DNA from: Gammaproteobacteria bacterium
GTDB taxonomy: Bacteria; Pseudomonadota; Gammaproteobacteria; Pseudomonadales; Pseudohongiellaceae
Reading direction: 5' to 3'
Length of the DNA: 64,000 bases
Assembly: GCA_041395725.1 (NCBI GenBank)
Contig: JAWKZW010000001.1
Location: forward strand, 2,294,001-2,358,000
Under the pieces are notes generated by a model. That model was not told the DNA's origin and searched no databases. It saw nothing but the letters and a program-made list of their open reading frames with translations. The translations under genes and the position numbers were made by a program. Below, one piece after another: positions 8,397 to 16,685 of this stretch; within the stretch, counting starts at the first letter, position 1, and every line of letters starts with the position of its first letter.

Positions 8397-8423
8397 TTAA
8401 GGCAAGCATAGGTTCGGTCGTTT
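8397..8423 (+). promoter_or_regulatory. Candidate sigma-28 (FliA) promoter for the EAL-HDOD gene
   Basis: TTAAGG at 8397-8402, exactly 13 nt, then GGTCGTTT at 8416-8423. The same elements with the same spacing stand before fliC (45477-45503) and flgM (33528-33554). The start codon lies 57 bp downstream. Confidence 0.55.
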
Positions 8424-8479
8424 AATTCGCACGGGCCAAGAATTCACATACACGCCAGAATTATTGAAGTACAAGGACA

Positions 8480-9760
8480 ATGAAAATGACACACGCTGTA
8501 GGAACCAGAGCCGCGCTGACAACCGGGTTACCCGAGGTCGTAAGAAAACCCACTGGCAGCCACGATATCTTCATCGCGCGCCAGCCCATCTTCGATGCCA
8601 GCTCCAATGTTTTTGCCTATGAGTTGCTGTTTCGTGGTTGCGGAAACAACTCGGCCCAGATAAAGGATGGGAGTGTTGCAAGCAGCCAGGTAATTCTCAA
8701 CGCCTTTGTCGACATGTGCATTCAGGACATTGCCGAAAACCGCCAGGTTTTTGTCAATTTTACCCGCGAGTTTCTGGTCGGCGAGATTCCCCTGCCACTG
8801 TCTTCCAAATCTCTGGTAGTGGAAGTGCTTGAAGACGTTGTCGCCGATAACGCCGTGGTCGGGGGGCTGCAGGTGTTGTCGGAGAAGGGGTATACGCTGG
8901 CGCTGGACGACTATATTTTTACCGACGACAAGGAGCCTCTGTTCGACCTGATCGATATTGTGAAGATTGACCTGCTGGGGTGCGACATCGGCCAGTTGGA
9001 AGCAGAGGTCAGGGCGCTGAAAGACCGCAACATCAAGCTGCTGGCTGAAAAAGTTGAAACCCACGAAGAGTTCGAACTCTGCAAACGGATGGGGTTCGAC
9101 TATTTCCAGGGGTTCTACTTCTGCAAGCCGATGGTGCTCAGCGGCCAGTCCATCAAACCCAATCGGCTGGCAGTCCTGCAGGTTCTGGCCAAGCTGCAGG
9201 ACCCTAATTGTGACATCTCCGAGCTGGAGAGTCTGATCGGCAAGGATGTGGGTATCAGCTACAAGATTCTGCGTATCATCAATTCGGCATTCTATAATTT
9301 CCGTCGGGAAATCAAATCGGTTCGCGAAGCAATAGTCGCACTGGGTCTCAAAACCATTCGTGACTGGATGTGTATCATCGTGATGACCGATATCGATGAC
9401 AAACCCCAGGAGCTTCTGTCCCTGAGCCTGCGCCGTGCCCGCATGATGCAGACCCTGGCAGCCAAGTGTGGATTTGACAGCGAGGCTGGTTTCATTACCG
9501 GCCTGTTCTCTTCCATCGATGCCATCATGGACCAGCCCATGGAGCAGATACTGCGGCAGCTTCCTCTGGCTGACCACATCGTCAAGGCACTGGTTGGCGG
9601 TGACGGCGAATTCGGCCAGCTACTGCAAGCCATTACACTCTATGAGAAAGGCGAGTGGGAGAGCATTCAGGTGAAAGATCTGCACAGCGGGGACTTGATC
9701 AAGAGCTACGTCGAGTCCATTACCTGGACTGCGCAGCTGTTTTCCAAATTGCAGGACTGA
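8480..9760 (+). CDS. EAL-HDOD signalling protein (YuxH/CdgJ type), EAL probably inactive
   Basis: 426 residues. Residues about 30-240 form an EAL domain and about 240-420 an HDOD domain (CDISELESLIGKDVGISYKILRIINSAFYN). The EAL part keeps Glu in YELLFR, the Lys of VKIDL, AEKVET and FQGFYFCKP, but the loop-6 motif DDFGTGYSS is replaced by DDYIFTDDKEP. Loop 6 is needed for metal binding and dimerisation, so c-di-GMP hydrolysis is unlikely. This architecture is that of YuxH/CdgJ; CdgJ affects motility in Vibrio. A sigma-28-like promoter lies upstream and the flagellar genes begin immediately downstream on the other strand. Confidence 0.88.
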   Translation: MKMTHAVGTRAALTTGLPEVVRKPTGSHDIFIARQPIFDASSNVFAYELLFRGCGNNSAQIKDGSVASSQVILNAFVDMCIQDIAENRQVFVNFTREFLVGEIPLPLSSKSLVVEVLEDVVADNAVVGGLQVLSEKGYTLALDDYIFTDDKEPLFDLIDIVKIDLLGCDIGQLEAEVRALKDRNIKLLAEKVETHEEFELCKRMGFDYFQGFYFCKPMVLSGQSIKPNRLAVLQVLAKLQDPNCDISELESLIGKDVGISYKILRIINSAFYNFRREIKSVREAIVALGLKTIRDWMCIIVMTDIDDKPQELLSLSLRRARMMQTLAAKCGFDSEAGFITGLFSSIDAIMDQPMEQILRQLPLADHIVKALVGGDGEFGQLLQAITLYEKGEWESIQVKDLHSGDLIKSYVESITWTAQLFSKLQD

Positions 9761-9795
9761 ACCACGCCACAGGGGTTGATCCCAGCCCTGAGGGG

Positions 9796-10182
9796 TCAGA
9801 GTGTTCTGGCCCTTTCCTCCGGGCTCAGGATGTCGGTAATCTGGATGCCGAAGCGATCCTGGGCCAGAACAATCACTCCGTGAGCAATAAGGGCGCCATT
9901 GACAAGGATATCCAGGGGCTCATTCAGCAACTTGTCCAGCTCGATTACCGATCCTTCCTGCGTATCGATCAGATCATCCAGTCGCATCTTCTTGCGCCCC
10001 ACTTCGATGGACAGCGCTACCGGCACTCTCAAAAGCGCCTCCAGATTTGTGTCGCGATTGCTGCCCGACCTGTCCGCAGCCGTGCCCGGGCCGGTCTCGA
10101 CAATGTCAGATTCGGGACTGGCAGCTGCATTGCCAGTGTCCGGTTGCTCCACAGAGTCGGTGGGCGTGTTGTCGTCAGTCAT
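9796..10182 (-). CDS. fliN: Flagellar motor switch protein FliN (canonical copy)
   Basis: 128 residues. The N-terminal 45 residues are acidic and variable; the SpoA domain follows with the classical FliN signature LLRVPVALSIEVGRKKM, GSVIELDKLLNEPLDILVNG, IAHGVIVLAQDRFGIQITDI and a final SPEERARTL. FliN forms the base of the cytoplasmic C-ring together with FliM and helps dock the FliH-FliI export complex. It is the last gene of the minus-strand fliEFHIJK-N run, 42 bp after fliK. A second, divergent FliN-like protein is encoded at 23499. Confidence 0.9.
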   Translation of the reverse strand: MTDDNTPTDSVEQPDTGNAAASPESDIVETGPGTAADRSGSNRDTNLEALLRVPVALSIEVGRKKMRLDDLIDTQEGSVIELDKLLNEPLDILVNGALIAHGVIVLAQDRFGIQITDILSPEERARTL

Positions 10183-10224
10183 TTATTAGTCCTGGTTATC
10201 TTGTTGGTTGTCACTCGACGCGGA

Positions 10225-11970
10225 TCAAGCGAACTGATCAATACGGTTCTCGCTGGCTGAGCGCCGATAGAGCGGCAGAGACAGCTCAGCGGCCTCAGTC
10301 TGCACCCGATCTGCCGCGGCGAAGGAGCCGTTGCCAGCGGGAACCCGTTCACGGGAGTCGCCGGTACCGGAATCACGATAGGTCACGTCGCCCTGCTCCA
10401 GCAGCAGGCCGCTCTGACCCAGCAGCTCGCGCAGGCGGGGCAGGGAGGATTCGATGATTTCCTTGGCTGCCGCATTACTGGTAATGAAGCTCACCCGGGC
10501 CTGATCATCCTCGGAGGCTATGTGGATTTCCAGAGTGCCCAGTTCGGCGGGGTAAAGTTTCAATTCTGCCGAGGACAGATTCAGGTTGCTCATCCAGCGA
10601 ATACGGTTACCCAGCTGGTTGCTCCACTCGAGGCTGTCCGGCTGGATGTGAACGGAGAATCCGTTGCCACTGTCCAGGCCGGTCAGCGGCGTCGGCCGGC
10701 TGGTCGAGGATCTTTCTGCGCTGGCCTGTACGCTGGCCAGCAGGCTGGCAGCCTGAGAAGACTGAGTGGTCTGAGAGTCGGGCGCGGAAGACTGCGTGAC
10801 CAGAACAGCTTCTCCTGCCGGTGCCAGGGGGTGGGCCTGGCTCATCAGTCTGCTGAACAGCTCGGTGGTCGGCAGTCGCAGGCCTTCCGATGTCAAACGG
10901 TCGGATGCGGCGGTTTCTTTTCCGTCCAGAATTGCCAATTTCTGTCTGCCAATGCCGACGCGGCGAGTCATCTGCTCCACCCGATCAGCCAGGCCCGGGG
11001 CAAACTGAGCCGGCGAATGTGTCAATACGGACGGCAAGGGTTTGCCGCTTTCCGGCAGTTCCTTGCCGGTCAGCCTGTCGCTTTCCTCCGCCTGGTTATA
11101 GTCACTGGCGTCAGGTGTTCCGCGATTCATGTCACGGCCCGGCGATAAAACCAGCCCTTCGGAGGACAGCCTCCCGGAAGCGGACTGAGCCTGTTCCGTG
11201 GCATTGGGTAGCGGCGGCTGACTGGCAGGCGTTGTACCTGATCGGACTCCGCTCTCAGGTGGTACGGTGGCCCGGGCCTGCTCCGCTGCAACCGGCGAGC
11301 GATTGCTGTTCGCGGCGCGGGCATTGTTCAGCTGGCGCAGCAGGCTGGTGTTGTTGGATTTGGCATCCGCGGATGCGGCCGGATTGGGGGAAGCTTGCAC
11401 GGGCGCTGATTCCGTGGCCCGACCCAGGCCACTGCTGTCCGCTGGAGTCGGGGCAGGCTGCCTGAAGCCGGCAATAAGGGATTCGCCTGGCCGGCCTGGG
11501 CCACCGTCGCCGAAGGGTTTCTGTGGCTCTGCAATGGTGTCACCTTGAGTGTCTGCTGCTCTTGCCGGAGGCCTGCCCTGGTGATTTTCCTGGCCCGCCG
11601 CGGGCTGGGCTGCTGCGGGAGAGTCAGACTGAGCAGCGGGCAACGGGTTGATGTCGGGATTTCTCAAAGCAACGACCTGGCTGTCTTCTTCAGCGGTCGC
11701 AACCCCCCGGGGCTTACCGCCCTGATCTGCTGAGTCGTCCCTTGTGGCGGTCGCCACCTGATTGCCAGATCTGTCAGTCCGGGTTCCGGCACTGTCTGTT
11801 CTGATTTTAGCTTTGACGCTGTCGTTACCAGGTTGCAGCAGCCGGGCGAAAGTACCGTCCTCGGCGCGCTTCTGTCCGCTGTCGGATTCTGCTGGCGCGG
11901 TGCCTGTCCTGGTTCCTCTGGCGGAAGCTGCCTGCAGGCCTGGCCCGTTAAAGTTGAGCAATACTGTCAT
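10225..11970 (-). CDS. fliK: Flagellar hook-length control protein FliK
   Basis: 581 residues. The first ~430 residues are low-complexity, rich in Ala, Gln, Pro, Ser and Gly, as expected for the molecular ruler. The conserved Flg_hook export-switch domain lies at about 440-530 (LEWSNQLGNRIRWM, SSAELKLYPAELGTLEIHI, VSFITSNAAAKEIIE, LRELLGQSGLLLEQGDV). FliK is exported during hook assembly and switches FlhB specificity once the hook is long enough. It is separated from fliJ by a 268-bp leader with its own sigma-54 site, so it can be transcribed apart from fliEFHIJ. Confidence 0.9.
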   Translation of the reverse strand: MTVLLNFNGPGLQAASARGTRTGTAPAESDSGQKRAEDGTFARLLQPGNDSVKAKIRTDSAGTRTDRSGNQVATATRDDSADQGGKPRGVATAEEDSQVVALRNPDINPLPAAQSDSPAAAQPAAGQENHQGRPPARAADTQGDTIAEPQKPFGDGGPGRPGESLIAGFRQPAPTPADSSGLGRATESAPVQASPNPAASADAKSNNTSLLRQLNNARAANSNRSPVAAEQARATVPPESGVRSGTTPASQPPLPNATEQAQSASGRLSSEGLVLSPGRDMNRGTPDASDYNQAEESDRLTGKELPESGKPLPSVLTHSPAQFAPGLADRVEQMTRRVGIGRQKLAILDGKETAASDRLTSEGLRLPTTELFSRLMSQAHPLAPAGEAVLVTQSSAPDSQTTQSSQAASLLASVQASAERSSTSRPTPLTGLDSGNGFSVHIQPDSLEWSNQLGNRIRWMSNLNLSSAELKLYPAELGTLEIHIASEDDQARVSFITSNAAAKEIIESSLPRLRELLGQSGLLLEQGDVTYRDSGTGDSRERVPAGNGSFAAADRVQTEAAELSLPLYRRSASENRIDQFA

Positions 11971-12128
11971 GTGTGCGTTACATCAACCTGGCTATTGGTA
12001 AGGGTGCTGCCGTGCGTTGCTGGAGTGAGTACCCTGTGTTCAATGCGGTCTATCAGACCGCCGGTAATCTTCATCATCAGCAGCAGAATTTCCGGCAGAC
12101 GCTGTCGATTGAGCCTGCTTGAAAACCA

Positions 12129-12168
12129 GTGGCAATTTTTAGCAATCTCTTGGCAACCTCTTAGCAAT
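12129..12168 (-). repeat. 11-bp tandem repeats in the fliK leader
   Basis: Read on the minus strand, TTGC(T/C)AAGAG-type units repeat four times with a period of 11, 11 and 10 bp (TTGCTAAGAGG, TTGCCAAGAGA, TTGCTAAAAA, TTGCCACTGG). The array lies between the sigma-54 site and the fliK start codon. The period matches one helical turn. No known binding site is recognised. Confidence 0.6.
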
Positions 12169-12174
12169 GTTTCA

Positions 12175-12192
12175 AAGCAATTTCTGGGCCAG
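12175..12192 (-). promoter_or_regulatory. Candidate sigma-54 promoter for fliK
   Basis: On the minus strand the sequence reads CTGGCCCAGAAATTGCTT: -24 GG (12190-12189) and -12 GC (12178-12177) with exactly 10 nt between, and TTGCT around the -12. The start codon of fliK lies about 205 bp downstream, leaving a long leader. Confidence 0.6.
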
Positions 12193-12238
12193 TTACAAAC
12201 CTGTCATCTTCCCAGGCAGCTGCCGGTGAAGCGTGCAC

Positions 12239-12667
12239 TCAGAAATTATTGGCATACAGTTCGTCGATTTCCTTCTGTAGCTTCTTCTGCTCCGATGCCT
12301 GTTCCTGCTCGCGCAGGCTGGTGGCCGTCTTTTCAATCTTCTTGGCTTCCACGCTGCTGTCCACCAGATCCTGATGGGATTGCTGCAGGGCTTCTTCGCC
12401 TTTTGCCAGCTCCGCCCGCTGTTGAGCGATCGCCTCGTCCAGTCTGCCCAGAAACTGATGATGCTCCTGGAGCTCCCTGGCACAGGTAGTGGAAGTTTTC
12501 AGTGTTTCGAGCCGGGCACTGTACTCATGCCAGTATGCCTCCAGCTTGTTGAGCTGAGTCTGCAGCAGTTGCTGGCGTTCTCTGGCGCTGGCATGCAGAG
12601 CTGCCGCCCGCTGCTCCTGCAGCAGGTTGACTTTGTGCAGCCTGGACATGCGCTCGGATCGCTTCAC
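12239..12667 (-). CDS. fliJ: Flagellar export chaperone FliJ
   Basis: 142 residues, almost entirely charged alpha-helix and coiled coil (KVNLLQEQRAAALHASARERQQLL and KIEKTATSLREQEQASEQKKLQKE), the usual size of FliJ. FliJ is the stalk of the flagellar type III export ATPase, inserted in the FliI hexamer and contacting FlhA. Its ATG overlaps the fliI stop (ATGA), indicating coupled translation. Identification rests on position, size and coiled-coil character more than on sharp motifs. Confidence 0.85.
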   Translation of the reverse strand: MKRSERMSRLHKVNLLQEQRAAALHASARERQQLLQTQLNKLEAYWHEYSARLETLKTSTTCARELQEHHQFLGRLDEAIAQQRAELAKGEEALQQSHQDLVDSSVEAKKIEKTATSLREQEQASEQKKLQKEIDELYANNF

Positions 12668-14040
12668 TCGGCCTGCGTCCTGTCAAACAAAGCGAACAGG
12701 TCTTCCAGACTCTGCTGGTAAGACGCTTTTTCGGTCTGCCCCTGCTGGGCAAACGCCTGCAGCAGCGGGTAGTAGTGAATCGCCAGGTCGATTTCCGGGT
12801 CGGTTCCGGCCCGGTAGGCTCCGACATTGATGAAATCGCGATTTTTCTCGAAGGCGCTGTAGAGTCTCTTGAAGCGGGTAGCGGCTTCCTGGTGCCGCGG
12901 TTCGATTATGCTGTTCATGACTCGACTGATGGACGCCTCGATGTCGATGGCGGGAAAGATGCCGGCCTCGGCGAGTTCTCTGGAAAGCACGATGTGTCCG
13001 TCCAAGATCGCGCGCGTTGCGTCCACAATAGGATCGTTCTGATCATCCGCTTCGGCCAGGACTGTATAGAACGCAGTGATCGAGCCGCCGGTGGCCTGCA
13101 CACCATTGCCGGCCCGCTCCACCAATTGTGGCAACTGGGCAAATACCGAAGGCGAGTAGCCACGGGTGACGGGTGGTTCACCAATTGCCAGAGAAAGCTC
13201 CCGCTGGGCCTGCGCGAAGCGGGTGAGTGAATCCATCAACAGCAGGACGTGTTTACCCTGGTCCCGGAAGTACTCGGCGATGGCCGTAGCGCGCCAGGCG
13301 CCATGGAGCCGCATCAGCGGCGGGTCATCGGCCGGTGTGGCCACTACGACGGCCTTCCTGATGCTGTCGCGGCCCAGAATGTTGTCGACAAACTCCCGGA
13401 CTTCCCTGCCACGCTCTCCGATCAGACCCACAACCACCACATCGGCCTCGGTGTGTTTGGTCATCTGACCCAGCAGAACACTCTTGCCTACGCCGCTGCC
13501 GGCAAATAGACCCATACGCTGGCCCCGGCCCACGCTGAACAGGGCATTGATAGCCCTGACGCCAACATCCAATGGCCGGTCGATAGGCAGGCGATTGAAC
13601 GGATTGATGGGCGGGCCCAGCAGGTGAATGTTTTTTTCATACCTGAGCGGAGGCAGAGCATCGATGGGGCTGCCCTGGCTGTCAATTATCCGACCCAGCA
13701 GGCAATTACCGACACCCACCTCCGGGTAGTGGGGCAGGGGAACGACCCGGGCGCCAGGATTCAGGCCATGGATTCTCCCGATTGGCATCAGGAACAGGTT
13801 TTCTTCAGAAAACCCCACCACCTCCGCCTCAATCTCCTTGTGGTCAGACAGGATGACTTTGCAGCGACTGCCGATAGTGGCCTGACAGCCGGAAGCAACC
13901 AGCGTCAGGCCTTTCATCTGAACGATACGACCCTCGACCGGCAGTTGCGGCGGGGCGACGCTGTTGGCATAGGACTGCAGTGTTTGCTGTAACTGGCTGA
14001 TACGCGATTCTGCCAGGGACTGCGGGGAAGCAGTAGTCAT
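12664..14040 (-). CDS. fliI: Flagellum-specific export ATPase FliI
   Basis: 458 residues. F1-type ATPase domain with Walker A GSGVGKS at about 180-186 and Walker B LLLMDSLTRFA; the conserved ERGREVREF and GEPPVTRGYSPSVFAQLPQLVERAG blocks are present. It forms the hexameric ATPase at the cytoplasmic face of the export gate. The N-terminal ~20 residues fit the FliH-binding segment. Overlaps of 4 bp on both sides (fliH and fliJ) place it inside a tightly coupled operon. Confidence 0.96.
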   Translation of the reverse strand: MTTASPQSLAESRISQLQQTLQSYANSVAPPQLPVEGRIVQMKGLTLVASGCQATIGSRCKVILSDHKEIEAEVVGFSEENLFLMPIGRIHGLNPGARVVPLPHYPEVGVGNCLLGRIIDSQGSPIDALPPLRYEKNIHLLGPPINPFNRLPIDRPLDVGVRAINALFSVGRGQRMGLFAGSGVGKSVLLGQMTKHTEADVVVVGLIGERGREVREFVDNILGRDSIRKAVVVATPADDPPLMRLHGAWRATAIAEYFRDQGKHVLLLMDSLTRFAQAQRELSLAIGEPPVTRGYSPSVFAQLPQLVERAGNGVQATGGSITAFYTVLAEADDQNDPIVDATRAILDGHIVLSRELAEAGIFPAIDIEASISRVMNSIIEPRHQEAATRFKRLYSAFEKNRDFINVGAYRAGTDPEIDLAIHYYPLLQAFAQQGQTEKASYQQSLEDLFALFDRTQAE

Positions 14041-14666
14041 TGGTCCTTCCCGTCGGGTTTCTGTTCCAGCAACTGATTGATTATCAGGTTGATACGGGTG
14101 TCCAGGTCGGTGTCGATAACCGAGTCCTGGCAGCGAATCTTAAAGTCTTCCAGGGCAATGTGGGGGTCGTCGACAATCTGCCACGACTGCTTGAAGTCCT
14201 GGTTGCTGATCAGGTCCCGCAGGATCTGGGCGTTCCTGGGATTGAGGTGGATCGAGACCTCCTGCTCCCGGTTGGTCAGGGCGGCAAGCGTCTGCCTGAC
14301 CATCGCCATCAGCACTTCGGGGTCGGTTTTCAATTCCCGCGAGACAACCGCCCGGGCAATATTGCCGGCCAGTTGCACGATAGTTTCCGTGAGCTGCTGG
14401 CTTTGATCATCAAGCGGTTTACGCAGCGCCGTAAGCAGGGTTTTCACCAGCTGCAGTTGCTCTTGCGCTTCCCGCAGACCCAGTTCCTTGCCGTGGTCAA
14501 AACCTTCCCGGAAGGCTTCCTCGTAGACGCCCTGCCTGGCCTCCACATCCTTGCCGGAAACTCCGGCTGCAGGACCCTCACGATCAAACAGCCGCGGGGT
14601 CTCCCAGGCGGCGACGTTCATATTACCTTTATTCTTGCTGTAGCTGTTCATTGGCTCCCTACTCAT
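14037..14666 (-). CDS. fliH: Flagellar assembly protein FliH
   Basis: 209 residues. A central helix with small-residue spacing (EEAFREGFDHGKELGLREAQEQL) is the GxxxG-like helix typical of FliH, and the C-terminal half matches the V-ATPase E-subunit-like domain (VQLAGNIARAVVSRELKTDPEVL, VSIHLNPRNAQILRD, DTDLDTRINLIINQLL). FliH holds FliI inactive and tethers it to FliN at the C-ring. The ATG at 14666 overlaps the end of fliF by 8 bp; a later ATG (MNSYSK) is a possible alternative. Confidence 0.92.
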   Translation of the reverse strand: MSREPMNSYSKNKGNMNVAAWETPRLFDREGPAAGVSGKDVEARQGVYEEAFREGFDHGKELGLREAQEQLQLVKTLLTALRKPLDDQSQQLTETIVQLAGNIARAVVSRELKTDPEVLMAMVRQTLAALTNREQEVSIHLNPRNAQILRDLISNQDFKQSWQIVDDPHIALEDFKIRCQDSVIDTDLDTRINLIINQLLEQKPDGKDQ

Positions 14667-16323
14667 TGGCCAACCAGTTCTGAATCATTCGTGCAGCCCG
14701 GGTCGGCTCCTGCATGACCAGCTGCTGTGCCCGGGCCAGATTGTCATCGAAAGTCAGTGCCGGGCCGCCTGCCGGTGAGGCGAGCTGTTGCGAGCCGACC
14801 ATGCCGGAAAGCTGCACCTGGTCATCGCCGAATTCGTCGGCGCCAGACCCTCCGGTGGCCGGTGTTGATCGCTGGTTTGCCGACCCCTTGCCCGTTGTCA
14901 CGACCGCTTTCAGAGCAGGCCGGAGCACGGCGAAAATCAGCAGCAGCACAACCAGTGCGGCCCCCGCCTGTTTCATAGCGATGAGGAACCAGGCCTGCTG
15001 CCAGAGGGGCACTTCTTCAACCGGTGCGGGCGGGCTGGAAAAGAACGGCTCATTGATAACGCTGACGGTGTCGCCCCGTGCAGCATTGAAACCCACGGCA
15101 TCTCTTACCAGTTGGGTGAGGCGGTCGATTCTTGCCTGCAGCTCAGCCGGACTGCTGGTCTGTGCCTCGCCATCTTCACCCCCGCCCAGAGCGATGGTGG
15201 CGGAGAGGTCCACCAGCACGGCAACAGAGAGCTGCTCGATAGCGCCAGGCGCAGTTTTTATGTGGCTGACGCTGCGATCCACTTCGTAGTTTCTGACGGT
15301 GCTGGTGCGGGTCTGCCTGCTGCGGTCGGCAGCGGTCTGGCCTTCACTGTTCTCGCCATCGGCCGGTGGTGCCGCGGCGACAGCGCCGGGTACCACGGTT
15401 TCTGCCGCGCCGCCATTGACGTCGGCGGATTCTTCTTCCAGTTGCTCACTGCGCACCGCCAGGGTTTCCGGGTTGTAGACTTCTTCGGTAGTCTCCATAG
15501 CCGTGAAATCGATGTTGGCAGCCACCTGGGCTTTGACATTGCCGACCCCAACGATCGGTGTGAGCAGATCCAGGATGCGGTCGCTGTAGTCTTCTTCGAT
15601 GCTGCGGGTAAACCGGATTGCCTCCGTACTGTTGCCCAGCTCGGAGTTACCGCGATCTGAAAGCAGGTTGCCCCGCTGATCGACAATGGAAACCTGGTCT
15701 GTCTCAAGCCCGGAAATACTCGAGGCCACCAGATGCAGGATTCCAGACAGCTGGGAATCACCGGGCACCTGCATGTCCATGACATCGAGCATCACCGAAG
15801 CAGAGGGCTTACGGGAATTGCGAATGAACGAGCTCTGTCGCGGAATGCTGAGATGTACCCGGGCGTCACGGACGCCCTGTATCTGTTTGATTGTCTGGGT
15901 AAGTTCCTGTTCCAGCGCCCGATTGTAGCGGGCCTGCTCGACAAAGTTGCTGGTGCCAAGCCCCTGGTCTTCATCAAGTATGTCGAAGCCCTGGCTGGTG
16001 GTGCGGGGCAGACCCTGGCTGGCCAGTTGCATTCTTAGGCGGCGTACCTGATCTGCCGGAACGGTGATCTGACCGCTGCTGTTTTCAATCCGGTAGCGCG
16101 CACCGTTCTGTTCCAGCGCCGCGACTACATCTGCCGAATCCTGATCAGACAGTCCCATGTACAGGGCGCTGTAACCGGAACTGGTTGACCACAGCACAGT
16201 GGCACTGCCCAGCGCGATGCCGGCAGCGACAATCAGCATGAACACAATCTGTCGCACCAGGCTGAGCTGACTCAGGGAATTGAGCTGGGCAAACAGGGAA
16301 GTTGAAGCGCTGGAGTTGGCCAT
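14659..16323 (-). CDS. fliF: Flagellar MS-ring protein FliF
   Basis: 554 residues. Two membrane segments, about residues 24-46 (LVRQIVFMLIVAAGIALGS) and about 450-470 (AGAALVVLLLIFAVLRP), flank a large periplasmic region with YscJ-like ring-building motifs (YSALYMGLSDQDSADVVAALE, RRLRMQLASQGLPRT, VEQARYNRALEQELTQTI). The extreme C-terminus (ARAQQLVMQEPTRAARMIQNWLANE in essence) is the FliG-binding tail. It forms the ring on which the motor and export gate are built. Unusually, fliG does not follow it; fliH does. Confidence 0.96.
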   Translation of the reverse strand: MANSSASTSLFAQLNSLSQLSLVRQIVFMLIVAAGIALGSATVLWSTSSGYSALYMGLSDQDSADVVAALEQNGARYRIENSSGQITVPADQVRRLRMQLASQGLPRTTSQGFDILDEDQGLGTSNFVEQARYNRALEQELTQTIKQIQGVRDARVHLSIPRQSSFIRNSRKPSASVMLDVMDMQVPGDSQLSGILHLVASSISGLETDQVSIVDQRGNLLSDRGNSELGNSTEAIRFTRSIEEDYSDRILDLLTPIVGVGNVKAQVAANIDFTAMETTEEVYNPETLAVRSEQLEEESADVNGGAAETVVPGAVAAAPPADGENSEGQTAADRSRQTRTSTVRNYEVDRSVSHIKTAPGAIEQLSVAVLVDLSATIALGGGEDGEAQTSSPAELQARIDRLTQLVRDAVGFNAARGDTVSVINEPFFSSPPAPVEEVPLWQQAWFLIAMKQAGAALVVLLLIFAVLRPALKAVVTTGKGSANQRSTPATGGSGADEFGDDQVQLSGMVGSQQLASPAGGPALTFDDNLARAQQLVMQEPTRAARMIQNWLANE

Positions 16324-16363
16324 GTCAGGTTAATGATTCCGGGGCGAATGCCTTGCTTATTGG

Positions 16364-16675
16364 TTAAACCTGCATGTTCATGACTTCCTGATAGGCGGAC
16401 AGCAGCTTGTTACGTACTTCTGTCATCGCTTCAAAGGACACTGATGCTTTTTCAGCCGCTACCATCACCTCAGGAAGATCCACGCCCTGTTGCCCGACCG
16501 CGAAAGCGTCGCGCAACTCCTTTGCTTCAGTCTGCAGGTTGTTGACCTGTTTGATTGAGTCATTCAGCAGGGCGGCAAAGTCCGGCCGGTCGCCGCCGCC
16601 CTGTTCAGGAACGACATTGTTCTGCGCCAGAATTCGCATCTGGTTCAGGACCTGATCGATTTTTACATCACTCAT
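16364..16675 (-). CDS. fliE: Flagellar hook-basal body protein FliE
   Basis: 103 residues, standard length. The C-terminal half has the FliE signature: VNNLQTEAKELRDAF, LPEVMVAAEKASVSFEAM and a final VRNKLLSAYQEVMNMQV. FliE joins the MS ring to the proximal rod and is exported early. The gene begins 10 bp after the fleR stop codon, so fliE and the genes after it are probably at least partly transcribed from the fleSR promoter. Confidence 0.94.
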   Translation of the reverse strand: MSDVKIDQVLNQMRILAQNNVVPEQGGGDRPDFAALLNDSIKQVNNLQTEAKELRDAFAVGQQGVDLPEVMVAAEKASVSFEAMTEVRNKLLSAYQEVMNMQV

Positions 16676-16685
16676 TATTGCTTCC

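Noticed and set aside
8528..9577. Long minus-strand open frame (349 codons) inside the EAL-HDOD gene
   Set aside because: Antisense shadow of a clearly coding gene; the translated sequence has no domain pattern.
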